DNA of 64,000 nucleotides, from the NCBI RefSeq assembly GCF_016859125.1, contig NZ_CP069338.1, positions 8,249,501 to 8,313,500 of the forward strand, in the 5' to 3' direction. This stretch comes from Archangium violaceum (GTDB taxonomy: Bacteria > Myxococcota > Myxococcia > Myxococcales > Myxococcaceae). How positions within the stretch are numbered: the stretch's first letter is position 1; every line of letters starts with the position of its first letter. Under the pieces are notes generated by a model, which made no database searches, was not told the DNA's origin, and was given only the letters and a program-made list of their open reading frames with translations. The translations under genes and the position numbers were made by a program. Shown here piece by piece: positions 44,535 through 53,664 of this stretch.

Positions 44535-45572
44535 ATGGTTCTCCCAGGCAAGGGGATGAGCTGGAAGGAGTTCTTCACGGAACTGAAGAACGAGTACCAG
44601 AACGACAAGATCAGCAATGTGGCTGGAGCGGTGACGTTCTTCGGCGTGTTGGCGCTGTTCCCGTTCCTCCTGTTCCTCGTGGCGCTCGCGAGCGTCATCA
44701 TCGATCCCGCTCGAGCCGAGGTGCTGATCCAGGAGTTGGGCCGGGTGGCACCGGATGCGGTGACGCAGATCGTCGGCCAGCGCCTGCATGATCTGGCGGA
44801 GGGCAGCAACGTGGGGCTGCTGACGGTAGGTGCGCTCGGCGCGGTGTGGGCCGCCTCGGGCGGGGTAGTGGCGATGATGGACGCGCTCAACACCGTCTAT
44901 GACGTGGAGGAGTCCCGGCCCTTCTGGAAGGTGCGAGGCATCGCCATCCTGGTGACGCTGGGGGGCGCGGTGCTCTCCATCCTCGCCTCGCTGGCCATGG
45001 TGGCCACGCCGGCCTTCGCCAACTTCCTGGGGGAGCCATTTGGCACCCTGGTCATGTGGCTGCGCCTACCCTTCGCGGGCCTGCTGATCATGCTGGTGTG
45101 GGCGCTCATCTACTACTTCCTGCCGGACGTGAAGCAGACCTTCAGGTTCATCACGCCCGGCTCGGTGGTGGGCGTCATCATCTGGCTGGCTGCGTCCTGG
45201 GGCTTCTCGGTGTATGTGCGCAACTTCGGCAGCTACGACGCGAACTACGGCGCGCTCGGCGGTGTCATCGTGTTGCTGCTGTGGATGTGGATCTCCTCGC
45301 AGGTCATCCTGCTGGGCGCGGAGATCAACGCGGTGCTCGAGCACCGCTCACCGGAAGGCAAGTCCCCAGGGGAGAAGCGGCCACGCCCGGGAGGCCCCAC
45401 CATGACCAAGGGCCAGAAGCGGGAGCGGGAGCAGAAGGATCTCGAGGAGCGCCTGCGTCCGCCGCCTCCGAGGAGGCCCGAGCCGGCCCGGATGACGCCG
45501 CTGGGGGCGGCGACCACCTGGGCCACGGGCTTCGGGTTGGGGTGGTTCCTGTTGCGCCGCGGCAGCCGTTAG
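44535..45572 (+). CDS. YihY/BrkB family membrane protein
   Basis: 345 residues with about six membrane helices (LFPFLLFLVALASVII; GIAILVTLGGAVLSILASLA; PFAGLLIMLVWALIYYFLP; GSVVGVIIWLAASWGF; GGVIVLLLWMWISSQVILLG) and the family elements AVTFFGVLALFPF, GAVWAASGGVVAMMDALN and NFGSYDANYGALGG. Formerly annotated as ribonuclease BN, but the family is a membrane protein of unclear function. GGAGG 5 bases before ATG 44535. The C-terminus is basic/Pro-rich with a short last hydrophobic segment. Confidence 0.9.
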   Translation: MVLPGKGMSWKEFFTELKNEYQNDKISNVAGAVTFFGVLALFPFLLFLVALASVIIDPARAEVLIQELGRVAPDAVTQIVGQRLHDLAEGSNVGLLTVGALGAVWAASGGVVAMMDALNTVYDVEESRPFWKVRGIAILVTLGGAVLSILASLAMVATPAFANFLGEPFGTLVMWLRLPFAGLLIMLVWALIYYFLPDVKQTFRFITPGSVVGVIIWLAASWGFSVYVRNFGSYDANYGALGGVIVLLLWMWISSQVILLGAEINAVLEHRSPEGKSPGEKRPRPGGPTMTKGQKREREQKDLEERLRPPPPRRPEPARMTPLGAATTWATGFGLGWFLLRRGSR

Positions 45573-45602
45573 GCCACCGCGCGCGCACGGCCCGCCGCTC
45601 GG

Positions 45603-47201
45603 CTACCGACGCTGGGCGGCGTGGTACGGGTTCTTCTCGAGGAACTCGGCGAAGGTCCCGTTGAAGTCGTTGACGGGCTTGCCCGCCTCCAGGCTCCAGA
45701 TGCGGGTGGCCACCTCGGAGATGAGCTCCTGGTCGTGCGTCACGATGATGGCGGTGCCCTCGTACTTCTGAAGGCCCTCGGCCAGGGCGCTGATGGACTC
45801 CAGGTCCAGGTGGTTGGTGGGCTCGTCGAAGATGAGCACGTTGTCCTGGTTGAGCATCAGCTTGCAGAGCAGCAGGCGCACCGTCTCACCACCGGACAGG
45901 GTGTCCGTGGGCTTCATCCGCTCCTCGCCCGAGAAGAGCATCCGGCCCAGCACACCGGAGATCTCCTCGTTGGTGAGCTTGGTGTTGATGTCGCGCAGCC
46001 ACTCGAAGGCCGTGGTGCCCTTGCGGATGGTGCCGTGGTGGTCCTGCGGCAGGTAGCCCATGGAGGCCTGGTGGCCCCAGGTGATCTTCCCCGCGTCCGC
46101 CTCCACCTGTCCGGCGAGCATCTTCACCAGGGTGGACTTACCCACGCCGTTGCGGCCGATGACGCAGATCTTCTCGCCCTTGCATACCAGGCCGCTGAAG
46201 GGCTGGACGACCGTCTGGCCGTCGTAGCTCTTGGTGATGCCATCGAACTGCAGCGTCTGCTTGCCGCTGGCCTGCTTCACGTCGAAGCGGATGAAGGGCC
46301 GCGCGATGTTCGAGCGCTTGAGATCGTCCGTCTTCAGCTTCTCGATCTGCTTGATGCGGCTCTGCACCTGGGAGGCGCGCGTACCGGCGTGGAAGCGGGC
46401 GACGAAGTCCTGCAGCTGGGCGATCTTCTTCTTCTTCTCGGAGACCTCGGACTCGACCCGGCTGCGCAGCTGGGCCTTCTGCCTCACCATGTCATCGTAG
46501 CCACCGGTGTACTGGATGATGGTCTCGTAATCGATGTCCGCGATGTGCGTGCAGATGGAGTTGAGGAAGTGCCGGTCGTGGCTGATGGTGATGAGCACGC
46601 CCTCGAAGGCCATGAGGAACGTCTCCAGCCAGCGGATGGAGGCGATGTCCAGGTTGTTCGTGGGCTCGTCGAGCAGCAGCCCCTGGGGCTTGCCGAAGAG
46701 CGCCTGGGCGAGCAGCACGCGCAGCTTGAGGCCGCCGGTGAGCTGCTTCATGGGCCCCTCGTGGGTGGAGGCGGGGATGCCCAGACCCTCGAGCAACGAG
46801 GCCGCCTCGGACTCGGCGCTGTAGCCGTCCTCCTCGGCGATGACCATCTCCAGCTCGCCCAGCCGGTTGCCGTCCTCCTCGGTGATGTCGGACTTCGCGA
46901 GGATGGTGTCCTTCTCCTTCATGGCGTCCCAGAGGGCCTTGTTGCCCATGAGGACGACATCGAGGACGCGATCGTTCTCGTAGCGGAAGTGGTCCTGGCG
47001 GAGGATCCCCAGCTTGTTGGGGCGGGAGATGGTGCCCATGTCCGCTTCCTCGTCTCCCGCGAGGATCTTCATGAACGTGGACTTGCCCGCCCCGTTGGGG
47101 CCGGTGAGACCGTAGCGGCGGCCGGGCGAGAAGGCGACGTTGACCTCCTCGAAGAGCTTCTTGGGCCCGTAGGCCTTGGAGACGTTGGTGATGGTGAACA
47201 T
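45603..47201 (-). CDS. ybiT: ABC-F family ATPase, YbiT type
   Basis: 532 residues, soluble, two ABC cassettes: GPNGAGKST and GRNGVGKST (Walker A), LLLDEPTNNLDIASIRWLE and LIFDEPTNHLDLESI (Walker B plus D-loop). The second signature is LSGGE; the first is LTGGLKLR, as expected for YbiT rather than EttA or Uup. The linker between cassettes is short and charged (EVSEKKKKIAQLQDFVARF). ABC-F factors bind the ribosomal E site and help translation. ATG 47201 is preferred over the upstream frame. Convergent with yihY. Confidence 0.92.
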   Translation of the reverse strand: MFTITNVSKAYGPKKLFEEVNVAFSPGRRYGLTGPNGAGKSTFMKILAGDEEADMGTISRPNKLGILRQDHFRYENDRVLDVVLMGNKALWDAMKEKDTILAKSDITEEDGNRLGELEMVIAEEDGYSAESEAASLLEGLGIPASTHEGPMKQLTGGLKLRVLLAQALFGKPQGLLLDEPTNNLDIASIRWLETFLMAFEGVLITISHDRHFLNSICTHIADIDYETIIQYTGGYDDMVRQKAQLRSRVESEVSEKKKKIAQLQDFVARFHAGTRASQVQSRIKQIEKLKTDDLKRSNIARPFIRFDVKQASGKQTLQFDGITKSYDGQTVVQPFSGLVCKGEKICVIGRNGVGKSTLVKMLAGQVEADAGKITWGHQASMGYLPQDHHGTIRKGTTAFEWLRDINTKLTNEEISGVLGRMLFSGEERMKPTDTLSGGETVRLLLCKLMLNQDNVLIFDEPTNHLDLESISALAEGLQKYEGTAIIVTHDQELISEVATRIWSLEAGKPVNDFNGTFAEFLEKNPYHAAQRR

Positions 47202-47390
47202 GGGGGCGCTTCTAGCGAAAGGGGGAGGCGGCCGGAAGTGAGGACCCCTTGTAACCCCCGATGAGCGGTCTTCTATGCCCCCGGAGAGGCGGGAATCAGG
47301 CCCCATCAGGCAGGCTCCGATGTAGGATGCCCGCCAGATACCTGACTGCCCGCCTGGTGGGCTACCGAGCGGAGTTCCCCCTCGAACCGC

Positions 47391-50300
47391 TCAGCCGTGG
47401 CTCCGCTCTTTCCTGCGCGCGGGCTCCATGGCGTCGCTGGCCCTGGGCTGGGCGTCGGCGTTCTGGATGGGCCCGCCATTGGGCATGATCAGCAGCTGCT
47501 TCACCGGGAGCTCCAGGACGTCCTCGAAGCGGAGCCCGCGCGCCTTGAATTCGGCCTCGGAAGGAATGTGGTACTTCACGCCGCCCTGGACCAGGAAGAC
47601 GCGGGCGCCACCGATGCCTCGTACGAGCGAGCCGTCCGGGAGTCCCGCGGGCTGACGCTTGCCGAAGTAGGCCTCGACGAACGCGTTCTCCACGTGGACG
47701 AACGACGACTCCCAGCTGAACTCCTTCACGTACGCGAGCCCCTCGGCCGAGAGCCGCTCGCGCCTGACGCGGTCGTCGAGGATGCCGATGACGGTGCGCG
47801 CGATGCCCAGGGGATCGGGCGGGGCGAGCACCACCGGCGAGTCGTCCCCGAACGTGCCACGCATGCTCTCCACGTCGACGTCCACGACCACCGCGCCACA
47901 CGCCATGGCCTCGATGGGCAGGAGCGAGTAGTTGGTGAGCGAGGTCAGCAGGGTGATGGCCGACGAGCTGTGCTGCTGGCGCAGCTGTTCCTCGTTCTGC
48001 AGTCCCAGGACCGTCGCCTCGAAGGGCACGTCGCGGTAGCCGAGGTCACCCGTGCCGAAGATGGCGATGCGCGTCTGCGGGCGCTGCTCCTTCACGTGGG
48101 CCAGCGCGGCCAGCAGCAGCTCGGTTCCCCGCCGCTCGGTGCTCGGACGCATGTAGACGAGCACCCGGTGCGGGTCGCGCTCGAACCGGGGGTCGGGGAA
48201 GTAGACGCCGGGCTCGTAGCCGAGGTGGAAGAAGCACCCCTGCATTCCATAGCGGCCGGTCATCATCTGGTGGAGCCAGGGGCTGGCCGAGATGCCGAAC
48301 AGGTTCATCCGGTAGGTGTTCTCCGCGAACACCCCGAGCGAGCCCTTCGGGTAGAAGTGCGGCTCGAAGTCCTGGATGAAGTACGCCTTGAAACGGGTGT
48401 TCTGGCGCTCGTACACGGCGTACGCCGTCGACCAGTGCGTCGCCAGGAGGACGTCGCTCTCCTCGACGTGCGCGGTCGTGTCGTGGATGTCCACGCCCGG
48501 CAGCGGCTGGTAGTGCCCCTCCATGAACTGGCGCAGCGCCTGCGGCGAGCCGTGCTCCGAACGGCCGTGCACATAGACGCGGTTCGTGACGCCCAGCGAC
48601 TGGAAGTAGCGCACGAAGCGCAGGATGCTCATGTGGCCACCGGAGCCCATCCCGATGTCCGGAATGATCCAACTCATCACCAGCGGGAGCGCGTCGAGCT
48701 GACGGTCCTTGCGGTGGAGGGCGTTGAAGTTCAGGCGCAGCTCGTCCTGGAGATCGACGTCGCCGACCACCTCCAACAAGGGGCGAAGCTCCTTGCCCGG
48801 GCCGCGTTTCTGGAGCGCGCCGCGCATCTCCTCCAGGACGGAGGGCATGCCCTTCGCCCGGGACTCGCGCCAGATGTTGCGGCCGAGATCGGCCAGCAGC
48901 CGTCCGCGGTGGATGGCGCCGCGCACGACGTCCTTCGCGCCATGGCGAAGCTGCTGCATGCCCGTCAGGTGGTTGACCGCGTAGAAGCCGGCGTTCCACC
49001 CGCTCGCGGTGGCCTGGCGCTTGAGGTCCTCGAGCATGGCCCTCGGGCGGCGCGTGCGGACGAGCTGGTCCAACTGCAGCTGGTGGTTCTGCTTCACGAA
49101 GACGCCATTGCCGAACGTCTCGTTGTGCTCGAGCTGGAAGTAGGCACTGGCCACCGGGAAGGGCGGTCTGGCCAGCAGGCCCGAGAGCGTCTGGGTGACG
49201 AACCGGGACAGGTCGCTCGAGAGCAGACCGCGCTCCTGCAGGAACGCCCAGACGGTGGGCGCCGAGGCGAGGACGCCCCGGTGGAAGTCCCGCGTGAACT
49301 GCTCGTGGACCCGGTTCTCGCCAGGGTCCGTCAGCCGCTCCGCCTGGACCCTGCCCTCCACCAGCCGATAGCCCGTGACGCTGCCGTTCTCCGAGTTGAA
49401 CAGCATCTCGATGGGCGCCTGCGGAGCGAGCAGGTGCTCACCGTGATCGCCCCGGTTGTCGTCGAACAGGAAGCCGGTCTTGGTGCAATTGGCCGGCTGC
49501 GGGTTGAGGAACCGGAAGAGGCTCAGGAACAGACCGCTCCAGTGCACCTGGGGAAGAACGCGCGCCAAGTTGTCCTGGATGGTGCCCCGCCACCCGATGT
49601 CCACCACCAGCACCCGCTTCGACTCCGGGGTGATGCCCTTCTGCTCCAGGTAGCGCAGCAGCAGATCGCGCCGCCCCTTCAGGGCCTGGAGGAGGGTGTT
49701 GCAGAACCGCTCGTTGGCGAGCAGCCCCCGGAAGCGCGCGTCCTCCCACGGCCGCTCGATGACCTCCTCCAGGGAGACGCCGGACTCCTTCACCAGCTCC
49801 GCGACCGCCTCCACCTGGACCCCCAGCGAGGTCAGGAAGGTGCGCAGCGAGTGGCGCGGGTACATCGTCCAGAGGCGGTTGAGCTCCGTGAGGTTGAGCT
49901 GCTGGATGGATGCGCCGAAGGTGGCGATACGGCTGACCTCGAGCACCTCGGCCGCCGGCAGCTCCAGCCCGGGATTCGAGGCGAGGATGCGCTCGTGGAT
50001 CTCCTTGAGGATCTCCCCCTCGCGCGTGAAGTAGTAGACGCGCTTCACGCCCTCGGCCAGCGCACGCTCCAGCGCGAACACGACGTAGAGCACGAGCACG
50101 GGTGAATACTTCACGCCCAGGTTGAAGTGGCGATCCGCTCGCGTGAGGGCGCCCGCCTTGTGGTGCGTGCGCAGCCGCTCCTTGAGCGCCCGCCAGTACG
50201 GGGTGAGGTCTCCCGCCATGCGCCGTTGGAACTGGTGCGCGAGCCGCTGCCGCTTGCGCTCCTCGTCCGGGTTGAAGAAGTGCACGGCCTTGATGCCATG

Positions 50301-50948
50301 GCTGCGCGGAACGGCGACGTCCGACTGCTCGTTGTCCCCGATGTGCTGGTGCCGTGGGGGCGTGACGCCGCTCTTCTCCTGGAAGCGGGTGAAGAGCCGC
50401 CCCGAGCGCTTGTTCACGCGCTCCGAGCACGAGGACATGCCTCCGTGAAGGGCCAGCTCCGGGTGTTTGGCCGCGATGAGCTCGTGGAGCTGCGCGCTGG
50501 GGACGTAGAAATCGCTGAGGAAGTACAGCTCGTGCCCGGACGCCACGCGCGACAACAGCCGGCCGATGCGCGCGTCCGGGTAGCTCACGTTGAACTCGGC
50601 GGCCCACTCCTGCGCGCAGACGTCCTTCACCATCGCGGCGTGCTGGGCCTCGGACACGTGCGGCGCGATGGTGCCCAACGTGAGCGCCCAGACCTCGCGC
50701 AGCTCGTACTCGTCGTCCAGCCCCTCGCGCTTGCGCTGGTCGCCGATCTCCACCTCGCTGGCGCGGCGCCGCTCGTGGATGGCTCGCTGGGTACGGTAGC
50801 CCGGAAGCAGCGTGGACCCGTACTTCAGGAGCACATACCGGGCCGCCGCGAGCTTCGTCTCATCGGGATGACAGCGTCGCCTGAGAAGCGTATCCCACAC
50901 ATCGACCGTGGTCACATTCACCGCCAGAGTCCCCTTCTGTCCTATCAT
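47391..50948 (-). CDS. HAD-type front end fused to WsaF-like glycosyltransferase
   Basis: 1185 residues. (1) HAD-like domain ~10-225: TVDVWDTLLRR (D16, D19), FLSDFYVP, KRSGRLF and HIGDNEQSDV. (2) ~240-480: a COG5610-like part with VYYFTREGEILKEIHERI and VVDIGWRGTIQDN. (3) ~500-740: helical linker. (4) ~750-1110: WsaF-like GT-B domain with SWIIPDIGMGSGGHMSILR, AYFIQDFEPHFYPKGS and TNYSLLPIEAMACGAVVVD. (5) C-terminus VFLVQGGVKYHIPSEAEF, a short module seen in surface-polysaccharide enzymes, then LIMPNGGPI. Likely builds the O-antigen. No signal peptide. Starts 22 bp downstream of the GT2 stop (minus strand). Confidence 0.82.
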   Translation of the reverse strand: MIGQKGTLAVNVTTVDVWDTLLRRRCHPDETKLAAARYVLLKYGSTLLPGYRTQRAIHERRRASEVEIGDQRKREGLDDEYELREVWALTLGTIAPHVSEAQHAAMVKDVCAQEWAAEFNVSYPDARIGRLLSRVASGHELYFLSDFYVPSAQLHELIAAKHPELALHGGMSSCSERVNKRSGRLFTRFQEKSGVTPPRHQHIGDNEQSDVAVPRSHGIKAVHFFNPDEERKRQRLAHQFQRRMAGDLTPYWRALKERLRTHHKAGALTRADRHFNLGVKYSPVLVLYVVFALERALAEGVKRVYYFTREGEILKEIHERILASNPGLELPAAEVLEVSRIATFGASIQQLNLTELNRLWTMYPRHSLRTFLTSLGVQVEAVAELVKESGVSLEEVIERPWEDARFRGLLANERFCNTLLQALKGRRDLLLRYLEQKGITPESKRVLVVDIGWRGTIQDNLARVLPQVHWSGLFLSLFRFLNPQPANCTKTGFLFDDNRGDHGEHLLAPQAPIEMLFNSENGSVTGYRLVEGRVQAERLTDPGENRVHEQFTRDFHRGVLASAPTVWAFLQERGLLSSDLSRFVTQTLSGLLARPPFPVASAYFQLEHNETFGNGVFVKQNHQLQLDQLVRTRRPRAMLEDLKRQATASGWNAGFYAVNHLTGMQQLRHGAKDVVRGAIHRGRLLADLGRNIWRESRAKGMPSVLEEMRGALQKRGPGKELRPLLEVVGDVDLQDELRLNFNALHRKDRQLDALPLVMSWIIPDIGMGSGGHMSILRFVRYFQSLGVTNRVYVHGRSEHGSPQALRQFMEGHYQPLPGVDIHDTTAHVEESDVLLATHWSTAYAVYERQNTRFKAYFIQDFEPHFYPKGSLGVFAENTYRMNLFGISASPWLHQMMTGRYGMQGCFFHLGYEPGVYFPDPRFERDPHRVLVYMRPSTERRGTELLLAALAHVKEQRPQTRIAIFGTGDLGYRDVPFEATVLGLQNEEQLRQQHSSSAITLLTSLTNYSLLPIEAMACGAVVVDVDVESMRGTFGDDSPVVLAPPDPLGIARTVIGILDDRVRRERLSAEGLAYVKEFSWESSFVHVENAFVEAYFGKRQPAGLPDGSLVRGIGGARVFLVQGGVKYHIPSEAEFKARGLRFEDVLELPVKQLLIMPNGGPIQNADAQPRASDAMEPARRKERSHG

Positions 50949-50970
50949 GCCGTGACCGTCCCAACTCCTC

Positions 50971-52113
50971 TCACGCCCTGGGCGCCAGGCGGGCCCTCAT
51001 CGCGTGCAGCAACGTCCGCATGAGGGAGGCGTTGCGCACTACAACCTCGGGCAGGTGCTTGGCCATCAGGCGTTTGCCGTCCTCGAGCAACCCCGTTTCG
51101 GGCTGCGGCCTGGCCTCCGCGGGAGCGTTCGCCTTGCGAACCAGCCCCTGCAGGTGCTCGGCCGACAACAGCAGATCGAGTGAGACCCCCGATCGATCGA
51201 GGAGATCCTTCAGCGCTCGCTCCAGTGAGCCGTCCGCGAGCGCGCTCTCCAACTCCGCGTCCGTCTGTCCGAGCGAGCGCAGGTACAGGGTGGGCAGCGG
51301 CAGGAAGCTCTCGTTGCGCAGCAGGAACGACATCACCTCGGACGCGGAGCACCCGTTCGGAACCCCGCGCGGCGCGAGTCCCTGCCGCCCCAGCGCCGAG
51401 GCGAAGACGAAGGCGTTTTCGCACACGTGCTTCCAGATGTTCGACTCGGAGATGGTGTTGGTGTCGTGCACGCGGTAGTGCAGCAGCGGCTCCTCCAGCC
51501 GGCGAACACCATGGCGCTCGGTGACCCGCAGGGCCCAGTCCCAGTCGTGCGCGTAGCGCAGCGAGCGGAAGCCCCCCAGCGTGTCGAACACCTCTCGCGA
51601 GAAGAAGAAGTTCGACGTGGTCATGGCGATGTTGCCCACCCAGAACCCGGCGGACGGCGGCCCGCCCGCGGCCTTCTGGCACACGCGCTCGTAGTAGCCG
51701 CGCGGACCTCCGGTGCAGGGCCGACCCGCCTCGTCGACGATCTCCACCGCGGAGATCCCGAAGAAGGGACCGTTCGCCTCGCGGGCCGCGGCGAGCATCC
51801 GCTCGAGGCGCGTGTCCGCATAGACGTCGTCGGAGTTCAGGATGGAGATGAACTGCCCGCGCGCGTGGCCGATGGCCTCGTTGAGGGTGTTGTGCGCACC
51901 CCGGTTCTCGCGGCTGAAGAGACGCACGCGCGGCTCGTTCGCGTAGCGCTCCTTCAGGTACTCGGGGGAGCCATCGCGCGAGCCGTCGTCCACGATGATG
52001 CACTCGACGTTCGCGTGCGTCTGCCGCAGGACGCCATCCACCGCCTCGCCAATGAACCGGCGATGGTTGTAGGACGGAATGACGACACTCACGAGTGCGG
52101 ATTGCTGATCCAT
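50971..52113 (-). CDS. Family 2 glycosyltransferase with C-terminal helical tail
   Basis: 380 residues. GT2 domain ~7-230: VVIPSYNHRRFIGEAVDGVL, VDDGSRDGSPEYL, the DxD-type element ILNSDDVYAD, and HDWDWALRVTERHG. After ~250 the protein is mainly helical with Leu-rich segments and ends in basic residues. ATG 52113 overlaps the end of the methyltransferase gene by 25 bp, so the two are coupled. Together with the 1185-residue enzyme this makes a three-gene minus-strand unit. Confidence 0.9.
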   Translation of the reverse strand: MDQQSALVSVVIPSYNHRRFIGEAVDGVLRQTHANVECIIVDDGSRDGSPEYLKERYANEPRVRLFSRENRGAHNTLNEAIGHARGQFISILNSDDVYADTRLERMLAAAREANGPFFGISAVEIVDEAGRPCTGGPRGYYERVCQKAAGGPPSAGFWVGNIAMTTSNFFFSREVFDTLGGFRSLRYAHDWDWALRVTERHGVRRLEEPLLHYRVHDTNTISESNIWKHVCENAFVFASALGRQGLAPRGVPNGCSASEVMSFLLRNESFLPLPTLYLRSLGQTDAELESALADGSLERALKDLLDRSGVSLDLLLSAEHLQGLVRKANAPAEARPQPETGLLEDGKRLMAKHLPEVVVRNASLMRTLLHAMRARLAPRA

Positions 52114-53315
52114 TGTCGTCCCTTCGAATAGAGGCGGGAGATGAGCGCTCGCGAGTAGTTGATGGGACGCAGCCGGGTGCGAAGCTGCTCGCATTCCTGG
52201 CGACACTGGTCGAGGCGCTCGTTCTGCCGGGCGATTTCCCGGGCGCGTTCCTCCGCCACGGCCTGCGCGGAGATGAGCTGCGCATCCAGCCGGGCCTTTT
52301 CTTCCTGGCGCTCGGCGATGAGCCGGGCGATTTCCCGGGCGCGCTCCTCCGCCACGGCCTGCGCGGAGATGAGCTGCGTATCCAGCCGGGCCATCTCTTC
52401 CTGGCGCTCGGCGATGAGCCGGGCGATTTCCCGGGCGCGCTCCTCCGCCACGGCCTGCGCGGAGATGAGCTGCGTATCCAGCCGGGCCTTCTCTTCCCGG
52501 CGCTCGGCGATGAGCCGGGCGATTTCCTGGGCGCGCTCCTCCGCCACGGCCTGCGCGGACACGAGCTGCTGCGTCACGTGGTCCTGCATGGACGTGAGGA
52601 TGCTCGCGTCGAAGGTGACGCTCTCCGGCAGGCGCACGTCGGAGCCCGGCTCGAGCGAGCACACGGCGATGAGGTACTCGTACGAGAGCGGGCGTTCCGC
52701 GCTCACGAACTCACCCCGGTCATCCGTCGTCACGGAGTACGAGGCCAGGGGCTTGTCACTCGTGACGAGGCTGAAGTACCCGGCCCGCTGCTGGGCGATG
52801 TGGACCTGGGGAAAGCGGGCCTCGAGCAGTTGGGTGAACTGCGTCCGCTCGAGCTCGTGGAGGTGGTAGGGGTTCGCGTAGTCGCGCGCCGTGCTGTAGA
52901 CGGCCTTGTCCGGGGTGGAGAGGATCAGCTGTCCGCCCTTGCGCAGCACCCGATGCACTTCCTGCAGGAAACGCTGTTGCTCCGCCTCCCCGACGTGCTC
53001 GAGCGTCTCGAACGAGATGACGACGTCCACGCTCGCATCGGCCAGGGGCAGTGCCGTCACGGAGCCCTCGAGGAACTCGAGGTTGGGCCGCACGTAACGG
53101 GAACGGGCGTGCTCGAGCGCCTCCCGGCTCACATCCACGCCCACGACCTTATCCGCGAAGCGGGCAAGGTACGCGCTGCCGTAGCCCTCACCCGAGGCGA
53201 CATCGACCACGGTCCTACCCCGAACGAGCTCTGCGACCAGGAAGTAGCGGTGCCAGTGCTCCAGCGCGATCTGGAGGCCCATGTTGGGTAGGAATCTCTC
53301 GCCGGTCGGATCCAT
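52089..53315 (-). CDS. SAM methyltransferase with four-repeat coiled-coil tail
   Basis: 408 residues. Class I methyltransferase at ~30-200: VVDVASGEGYGSAYLA (SAM motif I), VVGVDVSREALEHAR, VISFETLEHVGE and VLRKGGQLILSTPD. Residues ~255-375 are four copies of a 32-residue helical repeat, typical unit AQAVAEERAREIARLIAERQ then EEKARLDTQLIS. The tail (LRPINYSRALISRLYSKGRQ) is basic and could attach to membrane. This plan, methyltransferase then coiled coil then amphipathic end, resembles the E. coli O9a chain terminator WbdD, though there is no kinase domain. It starts the minus-strand unit (tgt is divergent). Confidence 0.87.
   Translation of the reverse strand: MDPTGERFLPNMGLQIALEHWHRYFLVAELVRGRTVVDVASGEGYGSAYLARFADKVVGVDVSREALEHARSRYVRPNLEFLEGSVTALPLADASVDVVISFETLEHVGEAEQQRFLQEVHRVLRKGGQLILSTPDKAVYSTARDYANPYHLHELERTQFTQLLEARFPQVHIAQQRAGYFSLVTSDKPLASYSVTTDDRGEFVSAERPLSYEYLIAVCSLEPGSDVRLPESVTFDASILTSMQDHVTQQLVSAQAVAEERAQEIARLIAERREEKARLDTQLISAQAVAEERAREIARLIAERQEEMARLDTQLISAQAVAEERAREIARLIAERQEEKARLDAQLISAQAVAEERAREIARQNERLDQCRQECEQLRTRLRPINYSRALISRLYSKGRQWISNPHS
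52227..52566 (-). repeat. Four tandem 96-bp repeats in the methyltransferase gene
   Basis: The string CTCCGCCACGGCCTGCGCGG begins at 52251, 52347, 52443 and 52539, i.e. a period of exactly 96 bp (32 codons, in frame). The middle copies differ by only a few bases. Outer copies fade: the first (52227-52250) and last (after ~52560) are partial. Equal-length units keep the reading frame, so copy-number change would give longer or shorter coiled coils. Confidence 0.93.
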
Positions 53316-53664
53316 GTGGAGTCAAAGTTCTTCCGCAAAGGAGGGGGCTTAAACCAGATTTCGTGGCCCTCGAATAGGGTTGCTGACGGACACGCGCTGC
53401 GCCTGCCCGGGCGCTCTCCCAGTAGGGCCTTTGTCGGGCAGTGGGTTCGCAGGGCACATGCGTTCATTCCAGAACGTGGAATTTCAGCGGCGCTCTTGGT
53501 TTACATGGAACCAATTATTTCCTTGTCCCAAGGTGCTCCCTCAGTGAAGCGCCGCTCGGCCATGGAGTGTCAGGAGGCGGAGCGCGAGCTTGGAGGGGAA
53601 GGAGACGAGCGCCGAGCAGATAGCGGGCATGTCCCGCGCCCGTCACGGGTATAAGGGCTCGGAA
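53316..53664. promoter_or_regulatory. Intergenic region with two inverted repeats (methyltransferase/tgt divergence)
   Basis: About 350 bp without a supported gene. It contains ATTCCA-GAACG-TGGAAT (53466-53482) and TTGGTT-TACATGG-AACCAA (53496-53514), both perfect 6-bp inverted repeats, in one of the few AT-richer stretches of the window (TTACATGGAACCAATTATTT). They could be operators for either divergent gene. No clear -35/-10 pair was found. In-frame starts of tgt upstream of 53665 lie inside this region but add no conserved residues. Confidence 0.5.

Noticed and set aside
52227-52566. CRISPR array
   Set aside because: The repeat is contiguous without spacers, lies in frame within a gene and has a 96-bp unit.
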